A stretch of DNA of 64,000 bases, taken from NCBI GenBank assembly GCA_947168065.1, contig CAMVKH010000003.1, positions 1 to 64,000 on the forward strand, written 5' to 3'. Origin of the DNA: an uncultured Bacteroidales bacterium. GTDB taxonomy: Bacteria > Bacteroidota > Bacteroidia > Bacteroidales > UBA932. The notes beneath the pieces are model-generated. The model was not told the DNA's origin and searched no databases. It saw nothing but the letters and a program-made list of their open reading frames with translations. This document shows, one piece after another, positions 49,652 to 58,440 of this stretch. The translations under genes were made by a program, and so were the position numbers. The first letter of the stretch is position 1. Every line of letters begins with the position of its first letter.

Positions 49652-51298
49652 ATGAAAAAATTAGTTTCCAACCTGCTGCTCATCGCAGTCATCGCTTTTG
49701 GGATGGCGTCCTGCACCAACGCCCAGAAGATGATCGACGCTGCCGACCAGATCAACATCAAGTGCAATCCGGAAGTGCTTGAGGTGATCGCCGGCAACAT
49801 CGACGCAACCGTATCCGTGACCTTCCCGCCGGAGTACTTCCTCCCGAAGGCCACGCTCGAGGTGACCCCCGTGCTCCTCTATGTCGGCGGTGAAGCCGTC
49901 GGCAAGCCGTTCGTCTATCAGGGCGAGAAAGTCACCGACAATTACAAGACCGTCACCAAGGCCGGTGCCACCATCACCGAGAAAGTCCACTTCGACTATG
50001 TCCCGGGTATGGAGAAATCCGAACTGGTAGGCCGCGCGAAGGTCTATTATAAAGGTGCGGAATTCGTGTATCCCGCCGACATCAAGATCGCCGACGGTGC
50101 CAACACCACCTATATGCTGGCCGACACCGAGGGCAGCTACCACTACATGGCCGACGGCTATCAGGAAGTGATCCCCGAGACCGCCGAAGCCCAGATCATG
50201 TATCTGATCAACAGCTCCGACGTCCGCAATTCCGAGCTCCGCAGCAACGACGTGAAAGACTTCCAGGAAGCCCTCAAGGCCCTGGCCGCCGACGAGCGCC
50301 GTGAAATCAAGGGCACCGAGATCGTGGCTTACGCTTCCCCGGATGGCCCCGAAGCCCTCAACAACAAGCTCTCCGCCAACCGTGAGAAGAGCGCCAACAA
50401 GGCCTTCAACACCATCACCAAGAAACTCGACGCCGGTAACGTGACCTCCCGTACGATCGGTGAGGACTGGGAAGGCTTCCAGGAACTGGTGAACAACTCC
50501 AACATCGAAGACAAGGAGCTGATCCTCCGTGTCCTGTCGATGTACAGCGACCCGAACGTCCGCGAGCGTGAGATCAAGAACATGTCCGCTGTCTATTCGG
50601 CCCTGAAGACCAATATCCTCCCGCAGCTGCGCCGCGCCCGCTTCATCACCAACGTGGAGTACACCAACTACACCGCTGAAGAATTGGCCGACCTCGTGGA
50701 CAACAACATCGACGTGCTCGACGAGCCCGCTCTCCTGAGAGCCGCCGCCAACGCCAAGGACATCGACAGCAAGATCGCCATCTACAAGCAGGCTGTCAAG
50801 AAGTACGGCACCGACAAGGCCAAGTACAACCTCGGTGTGGCTTACCTCGACAAGGGTGACAACAAGGCTGCCAAGGATGCCTTCGACAAGATGGAGAAGA
50901 AGGAAGGCAACTGCTACAACAACGTGATGGGCGTTCTCGCCATGCGTGACGGCAAGCTCGACGAAGCCGCCAAGTGGTTCGCCAAGGTTACCTGCAAGCA
51001 CGGCAAGATCAACCAGGGTACGCTCGACATCCTCAACGGCAAGTACAACGACGCCGCCACCAAGCTCGCCGGCTCGGGTACGCACAACGAGACCATCGCC
51101 TACATCCTGACCAACCAGCTCGACAAGGCCTCCGCAACGATCAAGGGCAACTGCCCGTACTGCAACTACAAGAAAGCCATCATCGCTGCCCGCAAGGGTG
51201 ATGTGAACGCCTACAACGCCGCCATGGAAATCGTCAACAAGAACGAGAAACTGGCCGACCGCGCGACCAAGGATGTGGAGTTCCTGAAGTTCAGATAA
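49652..51298 (+). CDS. Lipoprotein with OmpA-like and TPR-like regions
   Basis: The protein has 548 residues. MKKLVSNLLLIAVIAFGMASC has a lipobox. Residues about 25-170 form a beta-rich domain. Residues about 180-300 resemble an OmpA-type peptidoglycan-associated domain with EIVAYASPDGPEALNNKLSANREKSA. The C-terminal 200 residues hold TPR-like helices (AKYNLGVAYLDKGDNKAAKDAFDKMEK; AMRDGKLDEAAKWFAKV; RKGDVNAYNAAMEIVNKNEKL). Such proteins are common abundant envelope proteins in Bacteroidota; the exact role is not known. It is a single gene with its own terminator. Dense preferred-codon usage suggests high expression. Confidence 0.8.
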   Translation: MKKLVSNLLLIAVIAFGMASCTNAQKMIDAADQINIKCNPEVLEVIAGNIDATVSVTFPPEYFLPKATLEVTPVLLYVGGEAVGKPFVYQGEKVTDNYKTVTKAGATITEKVHFDYVPGMEKSELVGRAKVYYKGAEFVYPADIKIADGANTTYMLADTEGSYHYMADGYQEVIPETAEAQIMYLINSSDVRNSELRSNDVKDFQEALKALAADERREIKGTEIVAYASPDGPEALNNKLSANREKSANKAFNTITKKLDAGNVTSRTIGEDWEGFQELVNNSNIEDKELILRVLSMYSDPNVREREIKNMSAVYSALKTNILPQLRRARFITNVEYTNYTAEELADLVDNNIDVLDEPALLRAAANAKDIDSKIAIYKQAVKKYGTDKAKYNLGVAYLDKGDNKAAKDAFDKMEKKEGNCYNNVMGVLAMRDGKLDEAAKWFAKVTCKHGKINQGTLDILNGKYNDAATKLAGSGTHNETIAYILTNQLDKASATIKGNCPYCNYKKAIIAARKGDVNAYNAAMEIVNKNEKLADRATKDVEFLKFR

Positions 51299-51320
51299 CA
51301 AAAACATTTTTGTTACAAAA

Positions 51321-51355
51321 AAAGACCGGTTGTCGTATCAACCGGTCTTTTTTTT
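51321..51355 (+). terminator. Terminator after the OmpA/TPR-like lipoprotein gene
   Basis: A 12-bp perfect stem AAAGACCGGTTG/CAACCGGTCTTT with a 6-base loop is followed by a run of T. Confidence 0.9.
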
Positions 51356-51357
51356 GT

Positions 51358-51365
51358 TAACTTTG
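51358..51365 (+). promoter_or_regulatory. -7 box (TAACTTTG) for nrdD-nrdG
   Basis: TAACTTTG matches TAnnTTTG directly after the terminator and lies 56 bases before the nrdD ATG. No good -33 element is visible. Confidence 0.45.
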
Positions 51366-51421
51366 TAATGGCGGATTTCCCGAAAACCGAACACATCACC
51401 TCATAATGCGCTCACGCGCAA

Positions 51422-53581
51422 ATGTTTATGGAATATACTGACCTTTACATCATCAAAAGGGACGGCAAGCGTGCCCCTTTCTCTCTCGAAAAGATCAAGA
51501 ATGCGATCCGCAAAGCTTTCCTCGCCTCCGGCAGCTTTGCGACTGAAGAAACCCTGACCAACATCCTCAGCCGCGTCCACATCTCCAACGGGATGCACGT
51601 GGAAGAAATCCAGAATCAGGTGGAAATCTCCCTTATGAGCGAGCGCTACTTCGCCGTGGCGAAAGCCTACATGCTCTATCGCCAGCACCACACGGAAGAC
51701 CGTGAGGTCCGCGACCGCCTGAACTTCCTGATCGATTACTGCTCGGCATCGAACCCTGCCACCGGCAGCAAATACGACGCCAACGCCAACGTCGAGAAAA
51801 AGAACATCGCCACCCTCATCGGCGAGCTTCCCAAGGCCAGCTTCATCCGCCTCAACAGACGCCTGCTCACCGACCGCATCCGTGAGATGTACGGCAAGGA
51901 GCTTTCCGACCGTTACCTCGACCTGCTGAACCATCACTTCATCTACAAGAACGACGAGACCAGCCTGGCCAACTACTGTGCCAGCATCACCATGTACCCC
52001 TGGCTCCTGCAGGGCACCATCCCGGTCGGCGGCAACTCCACGCCCGCCAAGAACCTGAAGAGCTTCTGCGGCGGCTTCGTCAACCTGGTATTCATCGTCT
52101 CGAGCATGCTCAGCGGCGCCTGCGCGACCCCCGAATTCCTGATGTACATGAACTACTTCATCGAGCAGGAGTATGGCGAGGATTACTACCTGCGGGCCGA
52201 CGAGATCGTGGACCTTTCCAAGAAACACCGCAGCATCGACAAGGTCATCACCGACTGCTTCGAGCAGATCGTCTATTCCATCAACCAGCCTACCGGCGCG
52301 CGCAACTTCCAGTCCGTGTTCTGGAACATCTCCTACTACGACCGCTACTACTTCGAGAGCATCTTCGGCGACTTCCGTTTCCCCGACGGCAGCCGTCCGC
52401 ACTGGGATTCCCTCAACTGGCTCCAGAAGCGATTCATGGTCTGGTTCAACGCCGAGCGCACGAAGACCATCCTCACCTTCCCGGTCGAGACGATGGCCCT
52501 GCTGACCGAAAACGGCGACGCCAAGGATCCCGAATACGCCGACTGGACCGCCAAGATGTACAGTGAAGGCCACAGTTTCTTCACCTACATGAGCGACAAC
52601 GCCGACTCCCTGGCCTCCTGCTGCCGCTTGCGCAACGAGATCCAGGACAACGGCTTCAGCTACACCCTGGGCGCCGGCGGCGTGAGCACCGGCAGCAAGA
52701 GCGTGCTGACCATCAACCTCAACCGCTGCGTCCAGTACGCCTTCAAGAAGGGCATCCCGTACCTCGAATACCTGGAAGACGTGGTGGACCTCATGCACAA
52801 GGTGCAGCTGGCCTACAACGAGAACCTGCGCGACCTCATGGAGAAGGGCATGCTCCCGCTCTTCGACGCCGGCTTCATCAACATCGGCCGCCAGTACCTG
52901 ACCATCGGCGTCAACGGCCTGGTGGAAGCCGCCGAGTTCCTGGGCATCAAGATTACCGACAATCCCGACTACGTGGCCTTCGTCCAGGGCGTCCTCGGCA
53001 TGATCGAGCGCCTCAACAAGAAGTACCGCACCAAGGACGTGATGTTCAACTGCGAGATGATCCCCGCCGAAAACGTGGGCGTCAAGCACGCGAAATGGGA
53101 CCGCGAAGACGGCTACATCGTCCCCCGCGACTGCTACAACAGCTACTTTTACATCGTGGAGGACCCGAACCTCAACATCATCGACAAGTTCCGTCTCCAC
53201 GGCAAAAAGTACATCGAACATCTGACGGGCGGCAGCGCGCTCCACATGAACCTGGAGGAACACCTGAGCCAGAGCCAGTACCGCCAGCTGCTCCGCGTCG
53301 CAGCCAAGGAAGGATGCAACTACTTCACCTTCAACATCCCCAACACCATCTGCAACACCTGCGGACACATCGACAAGCGCTACCTGCACGAGTGCCCGAA
53401 GTGCGGCAGCCACGACGTGGACTACGCCACCCGCATCATCGGCTACATGAAACGCGTCAGCAGTTTCTCGCAGCCGCGCCAGAAGGAGGCCGCCCGCCGC
53501 TTCTATTACAACATCAACCGGCCGGCACCCCAGCCGCTGGAGCCCGAGCCGGTCGCGGAGCCCGTGGCCCAGGATGCTTAA
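51422..53581 (+). CDS. nrdD: Anaerobic ribonucleoside-triphosphate reductase
   Basis: The protein has 719 residues. An N-terminal ATP-cone (IIKRDGKRAPFSLEKIKNAIRKAF, about 8-95) senses ATP/dATP. The large catalytic barrel follows. Near the C-terminus is the zinc site CNTCGH/CPKCG and then the glycyl-radical motif RIIGYMKR with Gly674. It reduces ribonucleotides to deoxyribonucleotides without oxygen, using a radical made by NrdG. A Pro/Glu-rich tail follows the radical loop. A Met two codons later is an alternative start. The 3' end overlaps nrdG by 8 bases. Confidence 0.95.
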   Translation: MFMEYTDLYIIKRDGKRAPFSLEKIKNAIRKAFLASGSFATEETLTNILSRVHISNGMHVEEIQNQVEISLMSERYFAVAKAYMLYRQHHTEDREVRDRLNFLIDYCSASNPATGSKYDANANVEKKNIATLIGELPKASFIRLNRRLLTDRIREMYGKELSDRYLDLLNHHFIYKNDETSLANYCASITMYPWLLQGTIPVGGNSTPAKNLKSFCGGFVNLVFIVSSMLSGACATPEFLMYMNYFIEQEYGEDYYLRADEIVDLSKKHRSIDKVITDCFEQIVYSINQPTGARNFQSVFWNISYYDRYYFESIFGDFRFPDGSRPHWDSLNWLQKRFMVWFNAERTKTILTFPVETMALLTENGDAKDPEYADWTAKMYSEGHSFFTYMSDNADSLASCCRLRNEIQDNGFSYTLGAGGVSTGSKSVLTINLNRCVQYAFKKGIPYLEYLEDVVDLMHKVQLAYNENLRDLMEKGMLPLFDAGFINIGRQYLTIGVNGLVEAAEFLGIKITDNPDYVAFVQGVLGMIERLNKKYRTKDVMFNCEMIPAENVGVKHAKWDREDGYIVPRDCYNSYFYIVEDPNLNIIDKFRLHGKKYIEHLTGGSALHMNLEEHLSQSQYRQLLRVAAKEGCNYFTFNIPNTICNTCGHIDKRYLHECPKCGSHDVDYATRIIGYMKRVSSFSQPRQKEAARRFYYNINRPAPQPLEPEPVAEPVAQDA

Positions 53582-54032
53582 GGTTTACAACTACGACATC
53601 GTATTCCAGGAGATACCCGATGAGGTGACGCTGGCCGTCAACCTCACCGGGTGTCCCGTTCATTGCCCCGGCTGTCACAGCCCGCACCTGTGGGAAGACA
53701 TCGGCATACCGCTCGACGAAACGCTGCTCAAGCGCATCTACCGGGAATATGCCGGCGAGGTGACCTGCATCTGCCTGATGGGCGGCGACGCCGATCCGGC
53801 CGCCGTAGAAGAATTCTGTGCCTATATCAAGCAGGAGATGGGCCTGCGCAGCGCCTGGTGGTCCGGCCGCGACTACCTTCCCTCAGCCGACGCCCTCTGC
53901 CACTACGATTACATCAAGACCGGCCCCTACATCGCTTCCCTCGGCGGCCTCAAGAGCCGTACAACCAACCAGCGCCTCTACCGTGTGACGGGAGAGACGC
54001 TGGAAGACATCACTTCGCGATTCTGGAAATGA
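53574..54032 (+). CDS. nrdG: Anaerobic ribonucleotide reductase activating protein (radical SAM)
   Basis: The 152-residue protein has the radical-SAM cluster motif CPVHCPGC (Cys at 28, 32, 35) followed by HSPHLWED, and the GGD segment MGGDADP. It uses a 4Fe-4S cluster and S-adenosylmethionine to generate the glycyl radical on NrdD. It is translationally coupled to nrdD. Together they indicate growth without oxygen. Confidence 0.94.
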   Translation: MLKVYNYDIVFQEIPDEVTLAVNLTGCPVHCPGCHSPHLWEDIGIPLDETLLKRIYREYAGEVTCICLMGGDADPAAVEEFCAYIKQEMGLRSAWWSGRDYLPSADALCHYDYIKTGPYIASLGGLKSRTTNQRLYRVTGETLEDITSRFWK

Positions 54033-54044
54033 GGCCAGGTCGGG

Positions 54045-55043
54045 TCAGGTCCAGATCTCGGCGTTGAAGAAACCCATGATGGTCAGGACAATGAAGACTA
54101 CCAGGGCGATGACCCAGAGCAGGAAGATCACAAGGCCGGGACGCCAGGAGGGAGACTTCAGATTGAAGACCATCATGATGCCGCCGTACACCATGCCCAG
54201 CATCGGGAGGAAGTAGATCAGGAGCAAGACGATCTTGTAGGCCACCGATCCCAGCATGGGCAGCACTGACGGTGCGCTCTCGGCAATTTCATCATACACT
54301 TCCTTGAGCATATTCCAGTCGAAAAGACGGTAGCCGAAAATGGCGGCGATGCCGAAGGTCAGGCCACTCACGCCGATAATCAGCAGCAGACAACCGATGA
54401 GCACGCGCAGCACACGGCCCAGGTCGCTGCCGACCGGCTGACTTCCGGCGGGCGGATTGGTGACGCCCATCTCCCAGCGCTGTTTCACGGTTCTGGCCTC
54501 GGGCATCGCAATCCAGAGGATGATATAGAGGATCGGCATCCAGGAGCCGAAGTCCCATCCAAAGTGCCAGCTGCCGTGGCCCACGTGCCAGCTGAGCGCG
54601 CCGGTGAGCAGCCACAGGCCGATGAAGATGATGCGGATCAGGACCACATCACATTTGAAATATGCCGCCAGACCGCTGCAGACACCGCCCAGGATCTTGT
54701 TGGTGGGATCGCGGTAAAAACGTTTCTTTTCTTTCGGCCTGGCCGAAGTCCCGTCGACGAAGGATTGCGGCTGTGGATCGTCCTCCGATTCAATGGCAGA
54801 AGGTTTGCCGAGGGTGGCGATGATGTCCTGCACCTCAGCGACCGAGGCCACGCCGTCGTCGGCGCATTTCTCGTAGAGCAGTTCAGCCATCCGCTCCTCG
54901 ATGCCTTCCATGATTTCCCCACCGCCTTCGCGCGAAGCATAGTACTCGTTCAGTTCGTCGAGATATTGCTTGACGATGTTGTAGGCCTCCACTTCCAGGG
55001 TGAAGGCGTATCCGCCGATACTAACTTTCTGTACTTCCGTCAT
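54045..55043 (-). CDS. PspC-domain membrane protein (distal gene of the efflux operon)
   Basis: The protein has 332 residues. The N-terminal cytoplasmic part (about 1-110) contains SIGGYAFTLEVEAYNIVKQYLDEL and IEERMAELLYEK, matching the equivalent part of the other PspC protein here. The PspC domain then reads RDPTNKILGGVCSGLAAYFKCDVVLIRIIFI, followed by several membrane helices and a hydrophobic C-terminal region. PspC proteins respond to envelope stress in enterobacteria; in Bacteroidota the role is less clear. It overlaps the PadR gene by 4 bases and is the last gene of the eight-gene operon. Confidence 0.88.
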   Translation of the reverse strand: MTEVQKVSIGGYAFTLEVEAYNIVKQYLDELNEYYASREGGGEIMEGIEERMAELLYEKCADDGVASVAEVQDIIATLGKPSAIESEDDPQPQSFVDGTSARPKEKKRFYRDPTNKILGGVCSGLAAYFKCDVVLIRIIFIGLWLLTGALSWHVGHGSWHFGWDFGSWMPILYIILWIAMPEARTVKQRWEMGVTNPPAGSQPVGSDLGRVLRVLIGCLLLIIGVSGLTFGIAAIFGYRLFDWNMLKEVYDEIAESAPSVLPMLGSVAYKIVLLLIYFLPMLGMVYGGIMMVFNLKSPSWRPGLVIFLLWVIALVVFIVLTIMGFFNAEIWT

Positions 55044-55369
55044 TGCTTCAAGGTTTTAATGGTTTCAACCAAATCGTTCCACGAGGCATCCATCTCCTGC
55101 AGAAGTTTCCGTCCATCCTCGCTGATGCAATAATACTTCCGCGGAGGTCCCTGCGGGGATTCCTCCCAGCGGTAAGTCAGGGATCCCTGGTTCTTCAGGC
55201 GGATGAGCAGCGGATAGAGGGTTCCTTCCACCACGATCATGTTGGCGCCTTTGAGCTCCTCGATGATCGACGAGGCGTAAGCTTCCCGCTTGTCCAGAAT
55301 GCTCAGGATGCAATACTCCAGCACCCCTTTCCGCATCTGCGACCGTACGTTCTCCGTGTTGATTTCCAT
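55040..55369 (-). CDS. PadR-family transcriptional regulator
   Basis: The 109-residue protein is a winged-helix PadR regulator: RKGVLEYCILSILDKREAYASSIIEELKGANMIVVEGTLYPLLIRLKNQGSLTYRWEESPQGPPRKYYCISEDGRKLL. This is the small PadR type, with a single C-terminal helix for dimerisation. Such proteins repress efflux operons and release DNA on binding hydrophobic compounds. It is flanked by two PspC genes. A dyad with GTAC cores at 61723-61751, in the promoter of the operon, is a plausible binding site. Confidence 0.92.
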   Translation of the reverse strand: MEINTENVRSQMRKGVLEYCILSILDKREAYASSIIEELKGANMIVVEGTLYPLLIRLKNQGSLTYRWEESPQGPPRKYYCISEDGRKLLQEMDASWNDLVETIKTLKQ

Positions 55370-55373
55370 CTTC

Positions 55374-55940
55374 TCAGCGTTTTGAACTGTCGGTGAATTT
55401 TGCCAGGTTCTCGGCCGTTGTCTCCCAGCCGCGAAGTTCGCACTTCTGCGCAGGAGTCACAGCCTTCGGCGCCACGATCCAGATGATCAGGTAGAGCCAG
55501 AATCCGAAGCTGCCGCAGAGCAGCAGCGCCAGGAAGATGACGCGGATAATCGTTACATCAATGTCGAAATAGGCGGCAAGGCCGCTGCAGACACCGCCCA
55601 GTTTGCGGGATTCTACATCCAGATACAGTTTTTTGACAGGGTTCATGGTTTGTTCCTCCTTATTTTCGTTGTTTTCTTCAAATTCGGGTTTGCCGTCGGG
55701 CATGCCCAGTTGCTGCGTGATACGGTTCACCAGGGCCAGGCTCACGGATTGCTGGCCGGAACCGAGATTCGAGAGCAGAAGCTCTGCGATGCGGGCTTCG
55801 ATTTCGCCCATCACCTCTTCGCCCTGCCCGCCCGTGAGCCGCGAGCGGAACGTTTCGAGGTATTCCTGCAGGCGAGCGTATGCGTCTTCATCGATGATGA
55901 AGCCTTTGCCGCCGATACCGATGTTGAGGGTCTTTTTCAT
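55374..55940 (-). CDS. Short PspC-domain membrane protein
   Basis: The 188-residue protein starts MKKTLNIGIGGKGFIIDEDAYARLQEYLETFRSRL, continues with an acidic linker, then the PspC domain ESRKLGGVCSGLAAYFDIDVTIIRVIFLALLLCGSFGFWLYLIIWIV. The N-terminal region (about 1-80) is homologous in pattern to that of the longer PspC protein downstream, so the two genes are probably duplicates. It lies between tolC and padR with gaps of 4 bases on each side. Confidence 0.88.
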   Translation of the reverse strand: MKKTLNIGIGGKGFIIDEDAYARLQEYLETFRSRLTGGQGEEVMGEIEARIAELLLSNLGSGQQSVSLALVNRITQQLGMPDGKPEFEENNENKEEQTMNPVKKLYLDVESRKLGGVCSGLAAYFDIDVTIIRVIFLALLLCGSFGFWLYLIIWIVAPKAVTPAQKCELRGWETTAENLAKFTDSSKR

Positions 55941-55944
55941 AGGA

Positions 55945-57288
55945 TTATAACTGTATGTCTTTTCCGCGATAAAAATCAATCAGTGCAGCCTGGTACAGGG
56001 CCTCGCAGCGTGCCTGCGCGAGGTCGGATGCGGCTTTCAGGTACTGGTTCTTCGATTCGTTGAACTGCGTGATGGTAGCCTTGCCGTTCTCGTACTTGGC
56101 CTGCATCAGGGAAAGGCTCTGGGAGGCGGCCGCCTCGGCCTCGACGCTGCTTTCGAACTTGGTCCGGGCAGCCACGGCATTGTACCAGGCCTGCTGGATT
56201 TCCTTGAAGAGCTTTTTCTTGGCCTGGTCGAGCTGCAGCTGCTGCGTCGAATAGTTGAGCCGTGCGCTACGCACCTGATTGCGGTTGTTCATCCGCGAGA
56301 AGATGGGCACGTTGAGCGAAAGTCCCACATACTGGCTGAAATTGTTGCTCAGCTGTGTCCAGAAGTCGGCTCTGGGGTAACCCGAGCTGGTATAGTAGTT
56401 TGTACCCAGGCCGCCGTTGAGCGAAAGGGTCGGGAGATAACCGCCTTTTGCATACGCAATGTTGCGCGACGCATAGGCGAGCCGGGTCTCTTCAGCCTGG
56501 ATGGCAGGCTTGATGCCGACCGCTTCCGCATAGATATCTTCGGGGCTGATGAGCGGCAGCACTGGATCCCGGAGTGCCGGAATCGCCACCATAAAGCCTT
56601 CAGGCGAAGGAAGCTCCAGCAGTTGGGCCAGGTCCAGCCGCGCCAGCTGCAGGCTGTTGGCGGCCTGCACGGCGGTCAGCCGGCTCTGGGCGAGGGTGGC
56701 TTTCTGGGCGGCGAGGTCGGCCGGAGCGGCCTTCCCGTTGTGGATCATCGCATCGAGGCGCTCCACCTGCAGCGAGTCGATTCCTACCTGACGTTCAGCC
56801 ACCTCCAGAATCTCCTGCTTATAAACTATTTGGATATAGGCCTGGGCCACCGCGATGCGGATGTCATCGCGCGCTTTCTCCAGGTCCTGCGTGGCAGCCT
56901 CCAGGTTCAGCTTGCTCAGGGCGATGTTGTTCTGGTGGCGCATACCGTTGAACAGGACCATGTCGGCACCCAGACTGAAACCCGTGTTGGTGGTATTCGT
57001 GTTGGCGTAGGTATTGTCGGCGGTCAGGCCGCGCCCGAACGAAAAGTTCTGGGAAGCGTTGGCCGACACGCCGGGCAGGCGGCTGGCACGGGCCGTGTTG
57101 AGCGCGACTTCGCGCTGCTGGACCTGCAAGGCACTCTGCTGCACGGTGAGGCTGTGCTCCAGTGCGTAGGCGATGCACTCCGAGAGGGTCCAGGGAGAGC
57201 CTCCCAGCGGCTGGGCAGCTGCCTGCTGTCCGGTAAGACCGGGCAGGATGGCGGTCAGCCCGAGCAGGACGAATAGGATCCTTTTCAT
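55945..57288 (-). CDS. TolC-family outer-membrane efflux protein
   Basis: The protein has 447 residues with a signal peptide (MKRILFVLLGLTAILPGLTGQQAAAQ). Two internally repeated regions of long helices and beta strands are visible: WTLSECIAYALEHSLTVQQSALQVQQREVALNTARASRLPGV, and later PAIQAEETRLAYASRNIAYAKGGYLPTLSLNGGLG, as in TolC proteins. It forms the outer-membrane channel for the ABC efflux system encoded upstream in the same operon, 1 base after the adaptor gene. Confidence 0.92.
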   Translation of the reverse strand: MKRILFVLLGLTAILPGLTGQQAAAQPLGGSPWTLSECIAYALEHSLTVQQSALQVQQREVALNTARASRLPGVSANASQNFSFGRGLTADNTYANTNTTNTGFSLGADMVLFNGMRHQNNIALSKLNLEAATQDLEKARDDIRIAVAQAYIQIVYKQEILEVAERQVGIDSLQVERLDAMIHNGKAAPADLAAQKATLAQSRLTAVQAANSLQLARLDLAQLLELPSPEGFMVAIPALRDPVLPLISPEDIYAEAVGIKPAIQAEETRLAYASRNIAYAKGGYLPTLSLNGGLGTNYYTSSGYPRADFWTQLSNNFSQYVGLSLNVPIFSRMNNRNQVRSARLNYSTQQLQLDQAKKKLFKEIQQAWYNAVAARTKFESSVEAEAAASQSLSLMQAKYENGKATITQFNESKNQYLKAASDLAQARCEALYQAALIDFYRGKDIQL

Positions 57289-57289
57289 A

Positions 57290-58384
57290 TTACTTCTCCT
57301 CGATAATCTGGTTGCCGCGGACGATGTCGCCTTCCTGGAGACCGCCCTTGATCTCGATGTTGATGCCGTCGCTCACACCCGTAGTCACGGCCGTGCGGAC
57401 AAAAGTGCCATCAGCACCTTTCTTGTAAACGAAGGTCGAGTCGCCGGAGAATTCCAGGGCGCTCTCCGACACGGAAAGCACCTGCTCGACCCGCTGCAGC
57501 ACGATCTCCGCATTGGCGCTGTAACCCGAGCGGATCTTCCGGGCCGGATCGGCCTTGACGGCGGCCTTGATCTCGAACTGGTTGGCACCGTTGCTTTCCA
57601 CGGCCTTGGGCGAAATGTACTCGAGCGTAGCGTCGAACGAATAGTCCTGCAGGGCGCCGATACTGATGAGCACGGGCATTCCTTCTTCAAGGGCGCCGAC
57701 CTCGGTTTCGTCGATATGGCCGTCGAAGATCAGGTCGTTCATGTTCGCCACGGTGGCCACGGTCGTACCGTCGTTCATCGTATTGGCCTGGATCACGGAG
57801 TTGCCCACCTTCACGGGGATGTCGAGAATCAGGCCGGTGATGGTCGAGCGGACCAGCGTGGAGCTCGACTTGGCGTTCGACTTCGATACGCCGTCACGCA
57901 CCACTTCCAGGGCTTCCTGCGCGGCGGCACGCTCTTCCTTGGCCTGGTTGAGCTGCTGCTCCACCTTGTCATACTCCTCGGCACTGACCAGGTCCTTTTC
58001 GTAAAGAGCCTTCTCACGGTCGAGGTTGGTCTGGGCCTGCTTGAGGTTGATCTCGGCCAGACGCACGCGGCTCTGCGCGGCGCTCAGGGAGTTCATGTCG
58101 GGAATCACCGTCAGTTTGGCGATGACCTCGCCGCGTTCCACCTGCTGCCCGGCTTCCTTGTAGAGCTCGGCGATGATGCCGTTGATCTGCGGCTTGACGT
58201 TCACTTCGTTGCGCGGTTCAATCTTGCCCGTCACCACGGTCGTCCGCTGGATGTCCCCTTTCCCCACGGTGAGTTCGTGATAGACCGCTTCCTTCGGTTT
58301 GGACTTCACGAAGAGGAAGATGAACGTGCCCAGGAACACGATGGCGACCAGGGCGACCAGCAAGTACTTCAGAAACTTTTTCAT
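57290..58384 (-). CDS. HlyD/MacA-type periplasmic adaptor of an ABC efflux system
   Basis: The protein has 364 residues from MKKFLKYLLVALVAIVFLGTFIFLFVKS, an N-terminal membrane anchor. The lipoyl-like half motifs (VTGKIEPRNEVNVKPQINGIIAELYKEAGQQVERGEVIAKL, and VRSTITGLILDIPVKVGNSV), the coiled-coil hairpin (AQSRVRLAEINLKQAQTNLDREKALYEKDL) and a beta-barrel domain are all recognisable. It links the inner-membrane permeases to TolC. The Met was chosen as the start of the anchor helix. Part of a MacA-MacB-TolC type system. Confidence 0.9.
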   Translation of the reverse strand: MKKFLKYLLVALVAIVFLGTFIFLFVKSKPKEAVYHELTVGKGDIQRTTVVTGKIEPRNEVNVKPQINGIIAELYKEAGQQVERGEVIAKLTVIPDMNSLSAAQSRVRLAEINLKQAQTNLDREKALYEKDLVSAEEYDKVEQQLNQAKEERAAAQEALEVVRDGVSKSNAKSSSTLVRSTITGLILDIPVKVGNSVIQANTMNDGTTVATVANMNDLIFDGHIDETEVGALEEGMPVLISIGALQDYSFDATLEYISPKAVESNGANQFEIKAAVKADPARKIRSGYSANAEIVLQRVEQVLSVSESALEFSGDSTFVYKKGADGTFVRTAVTTGVSDGINIEIKGGLQEGDIVRGNQIIEEK

Positions 58385-58414
58385 ATTGTCGTTTATTATA
58401 TTGTTCTTCAATCC

Positions 58415-58440
58415 GTCATTCCCGGCTTGACCGGGAATCT
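58415..58440. repeat. Short intergenic palindrome, GTCATTCCCGG family
   Basis: ATTCCCGG and CCGGGAAT flank a short TTGA-containing centre in the gap between the permease and adaptor genes. It belongs to the same family as 140-160 and 7280-7334, here within an operon. Confidence 0.6.

Noticed and set aside
51401..53413. A 670-residue minus-strand frame opposite nrdD
   Set aside because: It is an antisense shadow of a well-conserved enzyme gene with no family pattern of its own.
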